Shown here piece by piece: positions 55,569-64,000 of a stretch of DNA of 64,000 nucleotides (position 1 is its first letter; each line of letters opens with the position of its first letter). Location of the stretch: positions 106,487-170,486 of the forward strand of contig JAJFFS010000012.1 of NCBI GenBank assembly GCA_021776515.1, written 5' to 3'. This DNA is from Robiginitomaculum sp. (GTDB taxonomy: Bacteria > Pseudomonadota > Alphaproteobacteria > Caulobacterales > Maricaulaceae). The notes below the pieces were generated by a model. That model was not told the DNA's origin. It saw nothing but the letters and a program-made list of their open reading frames with translations, and searched no databases. Both the position numbers and the translations under genes were made by a program.

Positions 55569-56801
55569 TTACGTCCTGTCCAGATCAAAGGCGTTGTGCA
55601 AAGCACGAACAGCAACTTCCACATGATCAGCGGGGATCAATGCGCTGATACGTGTTTCCGATGTTGCCACAGCCCCGATCGAAATACCTTTTGTATAGAG
55701 AGCTTCAAACATTGTATGTGCCATTTTCGTTTGTGAACGCAGTCCGATACCAATCACTGATACCTTGGCCATTTCCTGATCAAGTTGAACATCCTGAAAC
55801 ACAAGATTATGACAGGGATTGGTCAGAAGGTCCAAAGCCTCCTGTGCATCAGCGCGGCGTAATGAAAAAACCAGTGTACTTTCACCGGCCCTTTTACCAG
55901 GGCTTTGCACGATCAGGTCAATTTGTAAGCCAGCTCTACTTAAAACGGCAAAAACATCCTTTAGGGCTTTTGGCCCGGTCGGCATGGCATGTACCATAAT
56001 TCGGGCTTCATCGCGGCTGTAACTAACGGCACGGACTATGGCGCGCTCCAGACCAGCTTGCTGATCAATCATTGTCCCTGTGGTTAGCTCATCACCGTCA
56101 TGAAAGCTGGAACAAATTCGCAAAACCACCTTTTCTGCCATCGCCAGTTCAACCGAGCGGCTTTGCATTACCTTTGCCCCTTGCGAGGCCATTTCCAAAA
56201 GTTCGTCATAACTGAGGCGTTTGATTGGTTTGGCATGTGTTTCTATGCGTGGATCTGCACTGTAAACACCCTGGACGTCCGTATAAATTTCGCACGCCTC
56301 TGCTTTTAATGCGGCGGCCAGCGCGACGGCGCTAAGGTCAGAGCCACCTCGGCCCAGCGTGGTGATGCGCCCGTCCGGGCCAAGCCCCTGAAAGCCCGCA
56401 ATAACGGCAATTGTACCTGTATCAATAAGTTTACCAAGACATGTTGCATCGACATTCTGAATTTTAGCCTGACCGTGCTTTTCATTTGTTAAAACACCAG
56501 CCTGCCACCCGGTAAGTGAACGTGCATCCAACCCTTGTCTGCGTAAAGCCATCGCCAGAAGCGCCGCATTGATTTGCTCACCGGCGGCCAGCACAGCATC
56601 ACCTTCATCAGGCCATTGTTCTTTTGGGTCAGCTTTTTTTACGTCCTGAGATAATTGATCTGTCATGCCAGCGGGGGCCGAAACCACTACAGCCAGACTG
56701 ACGCCCTGTTTATACCTGGCCGCAATGAGTGCGGCACAGGCATCCAGTCTCGACTGATCTGCACTGGACGTGCCACCAAATTTCATCACCAGACGTTTCA
56801 T
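55569..56801 (-). CDS. lysC: Aspartate kinase
   Basis: First step of the aspartate amino-acid family. I use the ATG at 56801 (MKRLVMKFGGTSSADQSRL; 410 residues). Kinase blocks: KFGGTSSAD, ITTLGRGGSDLSAVALAAAL, YTDVQGVYSADPRI. Two C-terminal ACT domains (VFAVLSRAGLQIDLIVQS and VSVIGIGLRSQTKMAHTMFEAL) are the usual lysine/threonine feedback sites. The gene is divergent from ubiG with 72 bases between the starts. Confidence 0.96.
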   Translation of the reverse strand: MKRLVMKFGGTSSADQSRLDACAALIAARYKQGVSLAVVVSAPAGMTDQLSQDVKKADPKEQWPDEGDAVLAAGEQINAALLAMALRRQGLDARSLTGWQAGVLTNEKHGQAKIQNVDATCLGKLIDTGTIAVIAGFQGLGPDGRITTLGRGGSDLSAVALAAALKAEACEIYTDVQGVYSADPRIETHAKPIKRLSYDELLEMASQGAKVMQSRSVELAMAEKVVLRICSSFHDGDELTTGTMIDQQAGLERAIVRAVSYSRDEARIMVHAMPTGPKALKDVFAVLSRAGLQIDLIVQSPGKRAGESTLVFSLRRADAQEALDLLTNPCHNLVFQDVQLDQEMAKVSVIGIGLRSQTKMAHTMFEALYTKGISIGAVATSETRISALIPADHVEVAVRALHNAFDLDRT

Positions 56802-56873
56802 CTGCGCCCTGTTCGTGCCTGTCATGTCGGTGTAGGTAAGGGGCAGAAACGCAAACGTCTAGGGTTCCTGTTC

Positions 56874-57641
56874 ATGTCTCGACCGTCCAGCGCCACCTCT
56901 TCACGCACCATCAGCATCGATCCTGATGAAGTTGCTAAATTCACAGCCATGGCCGCAGAATGGTGGGATCCACATGGCAAGTTTCGTCCCCTGCACCAGT
57001 TTAATCCGGTACGCCTGCGCTTTATTCGTGATACCATTACTGATCATTTCGGGCTCAGCGCAAATGTGCGCAAACCATTTGAGAACTTACGGATTTTGGA
57101 CATCGGGTGCGGCGGCGGGTTGCTGAGTGAGCCCATGTGCCGCCTTGGTGCCAACATGGTCAGTGTTGATGCCTCCGGTGCCAACATAAATACCGCCAAA
57201 ATTCATGCGCAAGAGCAAGGGCTTGGCATTGATTATCGTCATGGAGCGGCAGAAAACCTGTTACCGGGCGATGCGAACAGTTTTGATGCGATCCTGAATA
57301 TGGAAGTGATCGAGCACACGGCAAATCCTGCGCAATTTCTACAATCCTGTACGGCACTATTGCGGCCCGGCGGCGTGATGATTATTGCCACCATAAACCG
57401 CACTCCCAAAGCCCGGCTTTTAGCGATTTCCATGGCTGAACGAGTGCTACGCTGGCTACCCGCAGGAACTCATGATTATGAGAAACTGGTAAAACCACAG
57501 GAAATTCGCACCCCGCTGGAGGAGGTCGGTATACAGGTTACCGGCCCCTTCGGGGTAAGTTACAACCCGCTTGGTGGCAATTGGCGCCTGAGCCGCGACA
57601 GTGCTGTTAATTATATGATGGTCGCCAAAAAAGAAGTTTAG
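56874..57641 (+). CDS. ubiG: Ubiquinone biosynthesis O-methyltransferase UbiG
   Basis: SAM-dependent O-methylation of ubiquinone intermediates. I start at 56874 (MSRPSSATSSRTISIDPDEV; 255 residues); the longer track ORF runs through lysC antisense. Family blocks: KFTAMAAEWWDPHGKFRPLHQFNPVRL, LDIGCGGGLLSEPMCRLGA and NMEVIEHTANP. Divergent promoters are shared with lysC. Confidence 0.95.
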   Translation: MSRPSSATSSRTISIDPDEVAKFTAMAAEWWDPHGKFRPLHQFNPVRLRFIRDTITDHFGLSANVRKPFENLRILDIGCGGGLLSEPMCRLGANMVSVDASGANINTAKIHAQEQGLGIDYRHGAAENLLPGDANSFDAILNMEVIEHTANPAQFLQSCTALLRPGGVMIIATINRTPKARLLAISMAERVLRWLPAGTHDYEKLVKPQEIRTPLEEVGIQVTGPFGVSYNPLGGNWRLSRDSAVNYMMVAKKEV

Positions 57642-57649
57642 GCGTAATT

Positions 57650-58459
57650 TCAGGCCTTGCCAGCAGGTGTGCCAATTGCGTCGCCTTGAGCTGGGTTTTT
57701 CATTTCCTGGGTAACCAGACGCTGCCAGTTAGCCTGAGAGAGCATTTGCGCATAAACAGCCATCAAGCCTCCATTGTCGCGCAATTCCATAATTTTCTCA
57801 GCAGGCAGTTTATTGAGTTTTTCCTGGGACAAGCCAACAAATTCACCAATTTTTTGTTGAACGACGGATTTACCATCTTCGCCCTGTTGCGGGATGGTAA
57901 CATCCTGTGTCTCGAACAAATCAAGATCAGTCATGACCTTGATGAAGTTGCGGGCACCTTGTGTTTCCATTTCATAGTTTTGTATGAACTCAATGGCGCG
58001 ATTGGTGAAGTCAGACGGTTTCCCATCAACAAAAAATGGTTGTTCTGGGTTTTCAGTTACAACCGAGGCTTCACGGTCAATACAAACCATCAGGTTTTCC
58101 TGGTCACCATTATTAGTGGCAGGAACAAACGGATAGCGACGGAGAAAACCAGGAACATAAGCACCATCTGCCATTAGCCCGTCTGCATCAATATACGCAT
58201 TATGATCTTTTTGCAGACCCATAACCACGGCAGGCGTGCGTTCCGTGCCGGCAAAGATAATTGGATAGCAGAGCGCGGAGGTGGCAAACTCAGCAACAGT
58301 AATGGGAATAAGCTGCGTACCTTTTGCAAAGGCAAAGGGCGTTTTGGTGTCAGACGTAATGCCCAGTTTGCCATGGACATCGCTGTTTAGCGGTTCTGGC
58401 TTTTTGTAAAAAAGAAGATTGCCTGTGGTTTCAATCGTACCAGTATTGGTGTCCGCCAT
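57650..58459 (-). CDS. SapC family protein
   Basis: A 269-residue protein starting at 58459 (MADTNTGTIETTG). SapC-type blocks include FAKGTQLIPITVAEFATSALCYPIIFAG, VVMGLQKDHNAYIDADGLMADGAYVPGFLRRYPFV and CIDREASVV. The family is named after a Campylobacter S-layer accessory gene, but its function in alphaproteobacteria is unknown; no S-layer gene is adjacent. It converges with ubiG, 8 bases apart. Confidence 0.88.
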   Translation of the reverse strand: MADTNTGTIETTGNLLFYKKPEPLNSDVHGKLGITSDTKTPFAFAKGTQLIPITVAEFATSALCYPIIFAGTERTPAVVMGLQKDHNAYIDADGLMADGAYVPGFLRRYPFVPATNNGDQENLMVCIDREASVVTENPEQPFFVDGKPSDFTNRAIEFIQNYEMETQGARNFIKVMTDLDLFETQDVTIPQQGEDGKSVVQQKIGEFVGLSQEKLNKLPAEKIMELRDNGGLMAVYAQMLSQANWQRLVTQEMKNPAQGDAIGTPAGKA

Positions 58460-58557
58460 AATATTCCCCAAATGAGTTGTGGTCTGTGCAGCGGGCGTCT
58501 TACCGGATCATATCTTGTCTGCCAACTGTGCACATGTATATAGTTGTCTGTGGACGC

Positions 58558-58597
58558 ATAAAAAAACCGGCTCATGCCTTACACAAACCGGCTTTCT
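58558..58597 (-). terminator. Possible terminator of the OmpW-like gene
   Basis: On the minus strand AAAGCCGGT and GCCGGTTTT pair imperfectly (two G-U pairs) around a 15-base loop, followed by a run of seven T. It sits just past the stop of the porin gene. Confidence 0.45.
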
Positions 58598-58614
58598 ATA
58601 AAATTCGATATGGA

Positions 58615-59253
58615 TCAGAAGCGGCGGCCAACCCCAATACCCACAATCCACGGGTCAAGGTCTACGTCAGCATTGACTATGCCAAGTCCACCGGCATCAA
58701 TTCTGACATCGGTGTTCAGGAATATTTTCTTGACATCGAAATTCCAGAACCAGTCATCATTGATATCAACATCAACACCTGCGTTCAGAGCCAAGCCAAT
58801 TTTGTCCTTATAATGAATGTTGGCCAGAGGTGATGTATTGGGCAGACCTGAACTGTAGGTCACGGTATAATTCACCCCGGCCCCAATATAAGGGTTGATC
58901 ATAGCATCAGGCGCAAAATGATACTGCAATACCAAAGTTGGTGGCAGCAACCACACATCTCCCAGATCAAGATTACCCAAAGCCGTGGCCTTGGCCGATA
59001 CATCATGATTGGTCGTGGCCAGAACCAGTTCCATTGAGACATTGTCATTAAAGAAATAAGAAATATCCAGCTCAGGTACATAGGCCTGATCTACTGAGGC
59101 TCGTCCACCAATGGGTGAAACTACTGAATCCACATCAGGCAATACGGCAATGGCACGCACCCGCACCTGCCACGGCCCATCCTGGGCCACGGCAATGCCA
59201 GAACTTAAAAATGTTGCGGCCAGAGCCGCAATAGCGATTTTAGAAAATTGCAT
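58615..59253 (-). CDS. OmpW-family outer-membrane beta-barrel protein
   Basis: A 212-residue protein with a signal peptide (MQFSKIAIAALAATFLSSGIAVAQ). The mature part begins PWQVRVRAIAVLPDVDSVV and shows family blocks VPELDISYFFNDNVSMELVLATTNHDV, WLLPPTLVLQYHFAPDAMINPYIGAGVNYTVTY, WFWNFDVKKIFL, and ends with the aromatic-terminated strand VGIGVGRRF. It would form a small 8-stranded barrel. GGAGATAGGCG precedes the ATG. Confidence 0.93.
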   Translation of the reverse strand: MQFSKIAIAALAATFLSSGIAVAQDGPWQVRVRAIAVLPDVDSVVSPIGGRASVDQAYVPELDISYFFNDNVSMELVLATTNHDVSAKATALGNLDLGDVWLLPPTLVLQYHFAPDAMINPYIGAGVNYTVTYSSGLPNTSPLANIHYKDKIGLALNAGVDVDINDDWFWNFDVKKIFLNTDVRIDAGGLGIVNADVDLDPWIVGIGVGRRF

Positions 59254-59389
59254 CGCCTATCTCCCTATCTATGCAGTCAGCCCAGTCATCTGGAGCCGTT
59301 CATCCTGTCACATCGCATTACCACATAACTAATGTGGGTAATAGCGGCAGGTTGTCGCATGTGGAAATGAAGAAACTAATAAGTCAGGA

Positions 59390-61396
59390 TTAAAAATCCG
59401 CCACTACACGCGCTCTTAATGAGCGCCCGGCGGCAGGTACCCGTTGTTTGAGGAAGGAGGCATGGGTGCGATGAACCGCATTGGTAAGGTTATCCAGTTT
59501 AAAAACCAGGCGTACACCTTCCTTGGCGGCTATCGGCCTTATCGTGGTGCTTAGGTTAATGATCGTCGAACCTTTGGTTGAGGTTTCAAAAGCTGCTGTT
59601 CTGGTTTGATGATTGGTCCAGATGAACTCGGCACGGCTTTTAACCCTGCCGGCAAGAAGTGTAAGTCCACTGGTGATTTCCAATGGTGGTATGCGGGGAA
59701 GGTTGCCAAAGCTGTCAGCACGGGCCCGCACATATTCCAGTGCAGCATCCCCATCCAGGTTCCATGAACCTTGTGTCCACAAATGCCGCTCAACAGAAAT
59801 TTCTGTGCCATAAAGTTTGGCGTTGTCTTGTAGATAAACAAACTCTGTCAGCCCATCAATGGTAGCCCCGGTTGGGCTGAGAAAAACAAAGTTGTCAAAA
59901 TTGGAATGAAAAAGATTGATGTGCGTATCCCAGCCTTTGGCATGGAAGCGGGCAATGCCCTCAAATGACAAGGCGCTTTCCTTTTTTAAGGCAGGGTTGC
60001 CGTGCTCAAACGTACTTTCTGCCAAATGCGGCCCATCAGAGAACAGTTCAATATCTGTAGGCGCCCGCTCTGTTCGTGAAGCAGACAGAGACAAGAATAT
60101 ATCAGCGCCCGGGCGCACAAAAGCCCCCCCTGAAAAACTGGTCGTGGTAAAGTCGCGTACGGCAAAATCAGTGCGCAAATTGCGTGTTTCTATACGTCCG
60201 CCAACTTCCACCCCCCAGGTTTTATAGTCGAGACGCTCGGCGATAAAGGCACCCAGATTGCGTGTTCTCGTTTTAGGTAAAAAGGCTTCATCACCCAGGG
60301 CTGAAAATGTTCGGCGCACGGCATCAAACCCTAATGAGCCGGACCACCCTCCGATCTCACCTTGCCGGACGCGAGAGCGCATTTCCCAGCCTTCATTATC
60401 AAAGCGCGTGCCAATAGTGCCATCTTCCAGCTCAAAATGTCGGTAGTCCGAAATACCAAAATCAACGCTGAACTGATCGAATGCAGCAAAAGGAAGGTCG
60501 GTGACGGTGCGTGCATCAAGGCGCGTTTGCGCCATATCAATGCGTGCGGCTTCTTCCTGTGGCAAACCATAATTGGCTGTACTGCGCTTTAAAGAAACGC
60601 CGCTAAACCCCCAATTGCCCACATAAGAACCGCCAAGCGCTCGGGTGTTGAATGTCAGATCTGAATTGGGCAAGCGGCCTTGGGGACCATCCCCTTCAAT
60701 AGCCCGCAATGCCGGTGTGCGGGCAAAACCGGGAATACGCTCGACCCCGCTATGGCGGTGTACTGCCTCCGCATTAAAGACCAATGGCCCGGCGTTGGTG
60801 CGCAAACGTAAAGCTTCGACATTACCGCCATCTACAGAAGAAACACCAGCTACCAGCCGACCCTCTATGGTGGCATCCAGCCGTGTTTCAGGAATGCGGC
60901 CATCAATGACATTAACCACCCCGCCAATGGCGTTACCACCATAGACAATCGCGGCTGGCCCACGGACCACTTCGATCCTTGTGGCCTCAAGGGCTTCGGC
61001 AGCAACGGCATGATCCGGACTGGCCGTTGAGGCATCCATAATGCCCACGCCATTAATCAGCATTCTTACACGATCACCGCCAAGTCCGCGAATGATCGGG
61101 CGACTGGCAGCAGGTCCAAAAGCTGTTGTAGACACCCCTGCCATGGAATCCAGTACATCGCCGAGACCTGCGGAGGCATCTTCAGCAAGAGCACTTTGCC
61201 CCATCACTGTCACGCCTTGCAACAGCTCATCGGCGCGTGCACCAACCGGTGATGCCGTAACAATAATGGTTTCTTCTTCTGCATTTGCCTTTTGGTTATT
61301 CACCACGCTGTCCGGGGTTTGTGCCAGGGCAAAGCTAGTGAAACCGAGGGCAAAGCCGGCACTAAAAATAAAAATTTTAACACGCATAAACGTCAT
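59390..61396 (-). CDS. TonB-dependent outer-membrane receptor, probable zinc receptor (ZnuD-like)
   Basis: I start at 61396 (MTFMRVKIFIFSAGFALGF), which gives a signal peptide; the track start at 61507 adds an unlikely extension. Length is 668. A TonB box-like stretch (EETIIVTASP) is followed by the plug (LGDVLDSMAGVSTTAFGPAASRPIIRGLGGDRVRMLINGVGIMDAS) and a barrel ending LRARVVADF. It stands divergent from a Zur-like gene, and the plug resembles ZnuD-class receptors. Zinc as the substrate is inferred from that neighbour. Confidence 0.88.
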   Translation of the reverse strand: MTFMRVKIFIFSAGFALGFTSFALAQTPDSVVNNQKANAEEETIIVTASPVGARADELLQGVTVMGQSALAEDASAGLGDVLDSMAGVSTTAFGPAASRPIIRGLGGDRVRMLINGVGIMDASTASPDHAVAAEALEATRIEVVRGPAAIVYGGNAIGGVVNVIDGRIPETRLDATIEGRLVAGVSSVDGGNVEALRLRTNAGPLVFNAEAVHRHSGVERIPGFARTPALRAIEGDGPQGRLPNSDLTFNTRALGGSYVGNWGFSGVSLKRSTANYGLPQEEAARIDMAQTRLDARTVTDLPFAAFDQFSVDFGISDYRHFELEDGTIGTRFDNEGWEMRSRVRQGEIGGWSGSLGFDAVRRTFSALGDEAFLPKTRTRNLGAFIAERLDYKTWGVEVGGRIETRNLRTDFAVRDFTTTSFSGGAFVRPGADIFLSLSASRTERAPTDIELFSDGPHLAESTFEHGNPALKKESALSFEGIARFHAKGWDTHINLFHSNFDNFVFLSPTGATIDGLTEFVYLQDNAKLYGTEISVERHLWTQGSWNLDGDAALEYVRARADSFGNLPRIPPLEITSGLTLLAGRVKSRAEFIWTNHQTRTAAFETSTKGSTIINLSTTIRPIAAKEGVRLVFKLDNLTNAVHRTHASFLKQRVPAAGRSLRARVVADF

Positions 61397-61448
61397 TATT
61401 AGAAGCCTAAACCAATACCCATTATATAGGCAAAGCGCCCATTCCGGA

Positions 61449-61463
61449 TGTGATAACATAACA
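61449..61463. promoter_or_regulatory. Candidate Zur operator between receptor and regulator genes
   Basis: ATGTGATAACATAACA contains an imperfect dyad (TGATAAC / CATAACA) in the divergent gap, about 55 bases upstream of the receptor start. Zur boxes of other proteobacteria are AT-rich dyads of the TGTTATA type. The match is loose. Confidence 0.38.
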
Positions 61464-61587
61464 AAATGCAAAAAAACAAGTGTACTTTCTGTTAGATTGT
61501 GGCTCACTTCTGGTGGGTCAAACTCAGGCTCTGGTTACAAGGTGACATCGATAGTGGAGCTGCTATCCTGATTCTACGGGAGAAGAC

Positions 61588-62007
61588 ATGAACGCACCAG
61601 ACATACTTGAAGACGCCGAACGCCATTGTAGCAAAACCGGAGTGCGCCTTACGCCGTTAAGGCGGCGCGTGCTGGAATTGGTGGCCCGTGCCAATGCGCC
61701 GGTAAAGGCCTATGATTTATTGTCTCAAATTGACCGTGCCAACGCCAGTGCCAAACCACCTACTGTTTATCGCGCCCTTGATTTTCTCATTGATGCCGGT
61801 TTGGTTCACCGGGTTGAAGCCCTCAATGCCTTTGTTGCCTGTCCGCAAGCCGGGCATGGCCATGCGGCGGTTCTCTACATTTGTGAAGCGTGCACCAAAG
61901 TCACAGAAGTGCAGGGTGCGCGTCCCGGTCAGGAGCACAAACCCCGCAGTTTTACCGTCAAGCGTAGCGTCATAGAGCATTATGGGCGGTGTGCGAATTG
62001 CCAATAA
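61588..62007 (+). CDS. zur: Fur-family transcriptional regulator, Zur-like
   Basis: A 139-residue metal-sensing repressor. The winged helix runs through TGVRLTPLRRRVLELVARANAPVKAYDLLSQI and PPTVYRALDFLIDAGLVHRVEALNAFVAC; the structural-zinc Cys pairs are YICEACTKV and YGRCANC. The HGHAAVLYICEAC arrangement favours Zur over Fur. GGGAGA precedes the start. It is divergent from the TonB receptor, its likely target. Confidence 0.82.
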   Translation: MNAPDILEDAERHCSKTGVRLTPLRRRVLELVARANAPVKAYDLLSQIDRANASAKPPTVYRALDFLIDAGLVHRVEALNAFVACPQAGHGHAAVLYICEACTKVTEVQGARPGQEHKPRSFTVKRSVIEHYGRCANCQ

Positions 62008-62102
62008 GCTAAAATTTGTACGCCGACATTTACCTGATTTTCAGCATTCTTGTATATGACCTTCCACAAACAATAAGACGCGAAAAGCGCACGGGGATGG
62101 AA

Positions 62103-62621
62103 ATGGTCAGAAAACAGCAGTATCCTGATGTTCGGGTTTTACTTGTCGAGCGGCAATCACAAAATTCATCGCTCTATCAGTTTGCCCTTGAAGATATGGG
62201 CTTTGGGAAGATTATATTGGCTTCCAACACCGAAGAAGCGCTTGATCAAATGTATTTTAATGGTCCTAGCCTGATTATTCTAGGTGACGACCTTACGCCC
62301 AAACCGGTTGATGAATTTTTGCAGGATATTCGGTCTGGAAATACTGGCGCTGTCAAAGATGTGCCCGTCATAGTCATTAGCTCAAAGAAAACCAAAGCGG
62401 CGATTGAAGCCATACGTGATAGCGGTGTGACAGAAGTTGTCAGCATGCCGCTTTCAGCAAAAAGTCTGCGTTTGCGGGTCGACGCAGCCCTGAAAGCTTC
62501 TCGTGAATTTATTGATACAGAGGTTTATCAAGGACCAAGTCGCCGTCGTCGTCATGTTGAGAATGACAAGACCGGTAAACGCCGTATCAAAGACCAGATT
62601 GGCGAGCATATTGAAATATAA
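62103..62621 (+). CDS. Response-regulator receiver-domain protein
   Basis: I use the ATG at 62103 (MVRKQQYPDVRVLLVERQ; 172 residues) because GGGG lies 6 bases upstream. The receiver fold shows VRVLLVE, the likely phospho-acceptor Asp in SLIILGDDLTP, the Thr/Ser position in VPVIVISSKKTKAA and a hydrophobic VSMPLSAKSLRLRV with no obvious conserved Lys. The ~35-residue basic tail (PSRRRRHVENDKTGKRRIKD) has no output domain. No histidine kinase is adjacent. Confidence 0.75.
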   Translation: MVRKQQYPDVRVLLVERQSQNSSLYQFALEDMGFGKIILASNTEEALDQMYFNGPSLIILGDDLTPKPVDEFLQDIRSGNTGAVKDVPVIVISSKKTKAAIEAIRDSGVTEVVSMPLSAKSLRLRVDAALKASREFIDTEVYQGPSRRRRHVENDKTGKRRIKDQIGEHIEI

Positions 62622-62633
62622 ATGCCAGCAGCC

Positions 62634-63566
62634 CTAGCGGCACTGCATAACCTTGCCAAAGCGTTCAAAACATTCCTCTGAAGCACCAAGCGCCCCGGGT
62701 ACCAGCCCGGTGAGCGAAATAAACCCGTGCGGCATGGCCTTGAAATGAAGACTTTGCACAGCAATACCCGCAGCGGTAAGTTTATCGGCATAGGCACGGC
62801 CCTCAGCCTTTAAGGGGTCCAACCCGGCGGTAATCATCAGTGTTGGTGGGACGCCCTGAAAATTATTGCAAAATAATGGAGACAGGCGGGGGTCTGCCGG
62901 GTCCGCATCGGCCACATAAAGAGTGCGAATAGCGGTTAGCGCCTGGCTACTTAGCACATGGCCATCCGGTGATTTTCTTTGCTTTGATTTAATTTCCACC
63001 AATTGCAGTAAAGGAAAAATCAGTAATTGCCCCGCAAGAGACAGTCCTTCTTCGCGCGCATAATGGGTTAGCCAGGCGGCAAGAGTGCCCCCGGCTGAAT
63101 CGCCGCCAACAGCAATACGGTTTACGTCCATGTCCAGATTATCAGCGTTTTCCATGACCCATTTTAGCGCGTGCTGTGCATCATCATGAGCTGCTGGAAA
63201 AGGGTGTTCCGGGGCAAGGCGGTAGTCCACCGAAAGTACCCGCAAACGTGAATGCGCAGCCAGACGCCGACAGGCGCTATCATAACTGGCCACATCCCCG
63301 ACAATAAAACCGCCACCATGAAAATAAAGCAGTCCTGGACCCGGAGCCACGCCGGCACCCAGTGGCGTATAAAGGCGGGCTGGAATGGTTCCCTCAGGTG
63401 AGGGAATACTTACCGCACGGACAGTGGCAATGGGTGGTGCGGGTTTTTGCCAATTGTCTTTTCCACCAGCAATGGCGGTGCGGGCAAAGGCTACGGCGTG
63501 CGCCGGCGTATCCGTGGAAAATCGCGTCACGGCTTTGTCAAAAAGGTCGCGAAAATACTTGTCCAT
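62634..63566 (-). CDS. Alpha/beta hydrolase, hormone-sensitive-lipase (HSL) family
   Basis: A 310-residue esterase. The oxyanion-hole motif YFHGGGFIVGD and nucleophile elbow GGDSAGGTLAAWL define the HSL family; the catalytic Asp lies near LMITAGLDPLKAEG and the His in FKAMPHGFISLTG. There is no signal peptide. It acts on short acyl esters by family; the natural substrate is unknown. Confidence 0.94.
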   Translation of the reverse strand: MDKYFRDLFDKAVTRFSTDTPAHAVAFARTAIAGGKDNWQKPAPPIATVRAVSIPSPEGTIPARLYTPLGAGVAPGPGLLYFHGGGFIVGDVASYDSACRRLAAHSRLRVLSVDYRLAPEHPFPAAHDDAQHALKWVMENADNLDMDVNRIAVGGDSAGGTLAAWLTHYAREEGLSLAGQLLIFPLLQLVEIKSKQRKSPDGHVLSSQALTAIRTLYVADADPADPRLSPLFCNNFQGVPPTLMITAGLDPLKAEGRAYADKLTAAGIAVQSLHFKAMPHGFISLTGLVPGALGASEECFERFGKVMQCR

Positions 63567-63597
63567 AGTTTTCAGTTAGCGGCCTTGCTGCTTCTGG

Positions 63598-63810
63598 TCA
63601 ATGCAAAGACAAGCCCTGGTCGCGCTGAATACGCCCATCCAGCGCATCCTCAATGACAGACTGCAACGCCAACCACGCACTGGTCCGTGGCTCATCCCCC
63701 AGGGCGCGCATTTCATCAACGGCCTGCCCGGCTAATACCGCAGCGTTATCGCCATGCCGGTCAACCATGGTAAAAGCCATAAAACACAAGTCATTTGGAC
63801 TGATCGACAT
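63598..63810 (-). CDS. Small hypothetical protein
   Basis: A 70-residue ORF from the ATG at 63810 (MSISPNDLCFMAFTMVDRHGDNAA), with AAGGAA upstream. It is probably all alpha-helical (AAVLAGQAVDEMRALGDEPRTSAWLALQSVIEDAL). I do not recognise it. It lies just upstream of the hydrolase gene on the same strand. Confidence 0.65.
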   Translation of the reverse strand: MSISPNDLCFMAFTMVDRHGDNAAVLAGQAVDEMRALGDEPRTSAWLALQSVIEDALDGRIQRDQGLSLH

Positions 63811-63902
63811 GAACGGTTTCCTTCTGCGTGCCCTTTCACAGTTAAAATGCAAAAGTCGGGCGGTAATACCCCCCTTTATAGAGGGCATCGTAAGTAGAAC
63901 GG

Positions 63903-64000
63903 TTATGCGGCTATGGACATGTCCATGGCCGATTTCTGTTTTGGCGTGATACCGCCGATAGCCATATTGGGTCTTTCGTTATTGTAAGTCCAGAGCCAGT
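63903..64000 (-). mobile_element. C-terminal end of an IS3-type transposase (rest beyond window)
   Basis: On the minus strand the frame entering from the right edge reads WLWTYNNERPNMAIGGITPKQKSAMDM and stops at TAA (63905-63903). The NNERPNMA-GG-TPKQ pattern is the standard end of IS3-family OrfB integrases. The insertion-sequence end must lie between 63840 and 63902, next to the start of the small ORF; I cannot define the terminal inverted repeat from one end. Confidence 0.82.

Overview
The window looks like a chromosomal segment of an alphaproteobacterium, probably a marine Caulobacterales/Maricaulales/Hyphomonadaceae-type organism. This is inferred from gene content: a CcrM-type adenine methyltransferase with GANTC and CtrA-like sites upstream, a full TTAA-N7-TTAA CtrA motif before an IalB-like gene, DUF4167, SapC, EI-Ntr (PtsP) and the RodZ-like/ispG/prfA/prmC block. 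No 16S or species marker is present, so the genus is not assigned.

Layout. (1) 1-3.4 kb: an accessory, more AT-rich pair of minus-strand genes for long coiled-coil proteins, an FkbM-like methyltransferase with a 63-bp tandem repeat and a sulfotransferase-like protein. (2) 3.9-9.7 kb: a complete, compact type II-C CRISPR-Cas locus. A predicted tracrRNA lies on the minus strand, followed by a plus-strand operon cas9-cas1-cas2 with ATGA overlaps, then an array of 14 repeats and 13 spacers. Duplex geometry, a U-tract terminator between cas2 and the array, and a -35/-10 pair inside each repeat all indicate that crRNAs are transcribed from the minus strand, towards the cas operon. The array abuts an SDR gene that has lost its 5' end. 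(3) 10.6-22.6 kb: tRNA-Leu(UAA), sfsA, thiolase, dodecin, an SQR-like flavoprotein, mnmA, a PhoD-like lipoprotein, M28 and M14 peptidases, ccrM and rnhB. (4) 22.6-29 kb: a minus-strand Cus/Czc-type heavy-metal RND efflux operon led by a small Cys/His-rich exported protein. (5) 29-45.7 kb: TrkH, a long dCTP deaminase, a GIY-YIG protein, glutathione peroxidase, a prephenate-dehydrogenase-like gene, a POT transporter, an SDR, YkvA-like, IalB-like, rlmN, GNAT, an M24B aminopeptidase, nrdA with an NrdR-like box, pyrF and DUF4149. (6) 46-57.6 kb: a TPR/FlgO-type membrane protein carrying an in-frame tandem palindrome expansion, then DUF4167, prmC, prfA, ispG, a RodZ-like gene, ptsP, lysC and ubiG. 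(7) 57.6-64 kb: SapC, an OmpW-type porin, a TonB-dependent receptor divergent from a Zur-like regulator, a receiver-domain protein, an alpha/beta hydrolase, a small ORF and the 3' end of an IS3-type transposase.

The non-coding DNA carries several families of dispersed palindromes: REP-like 82-83 bp elements, CTCATCCTGAGCTTG elements and ATCCCGGGCTTGATCCGGGAT elements. Some have expanded into 24-bp tandem arrays, one of them inside a coding region. All calls are from reading the sequence; no database search was possible.
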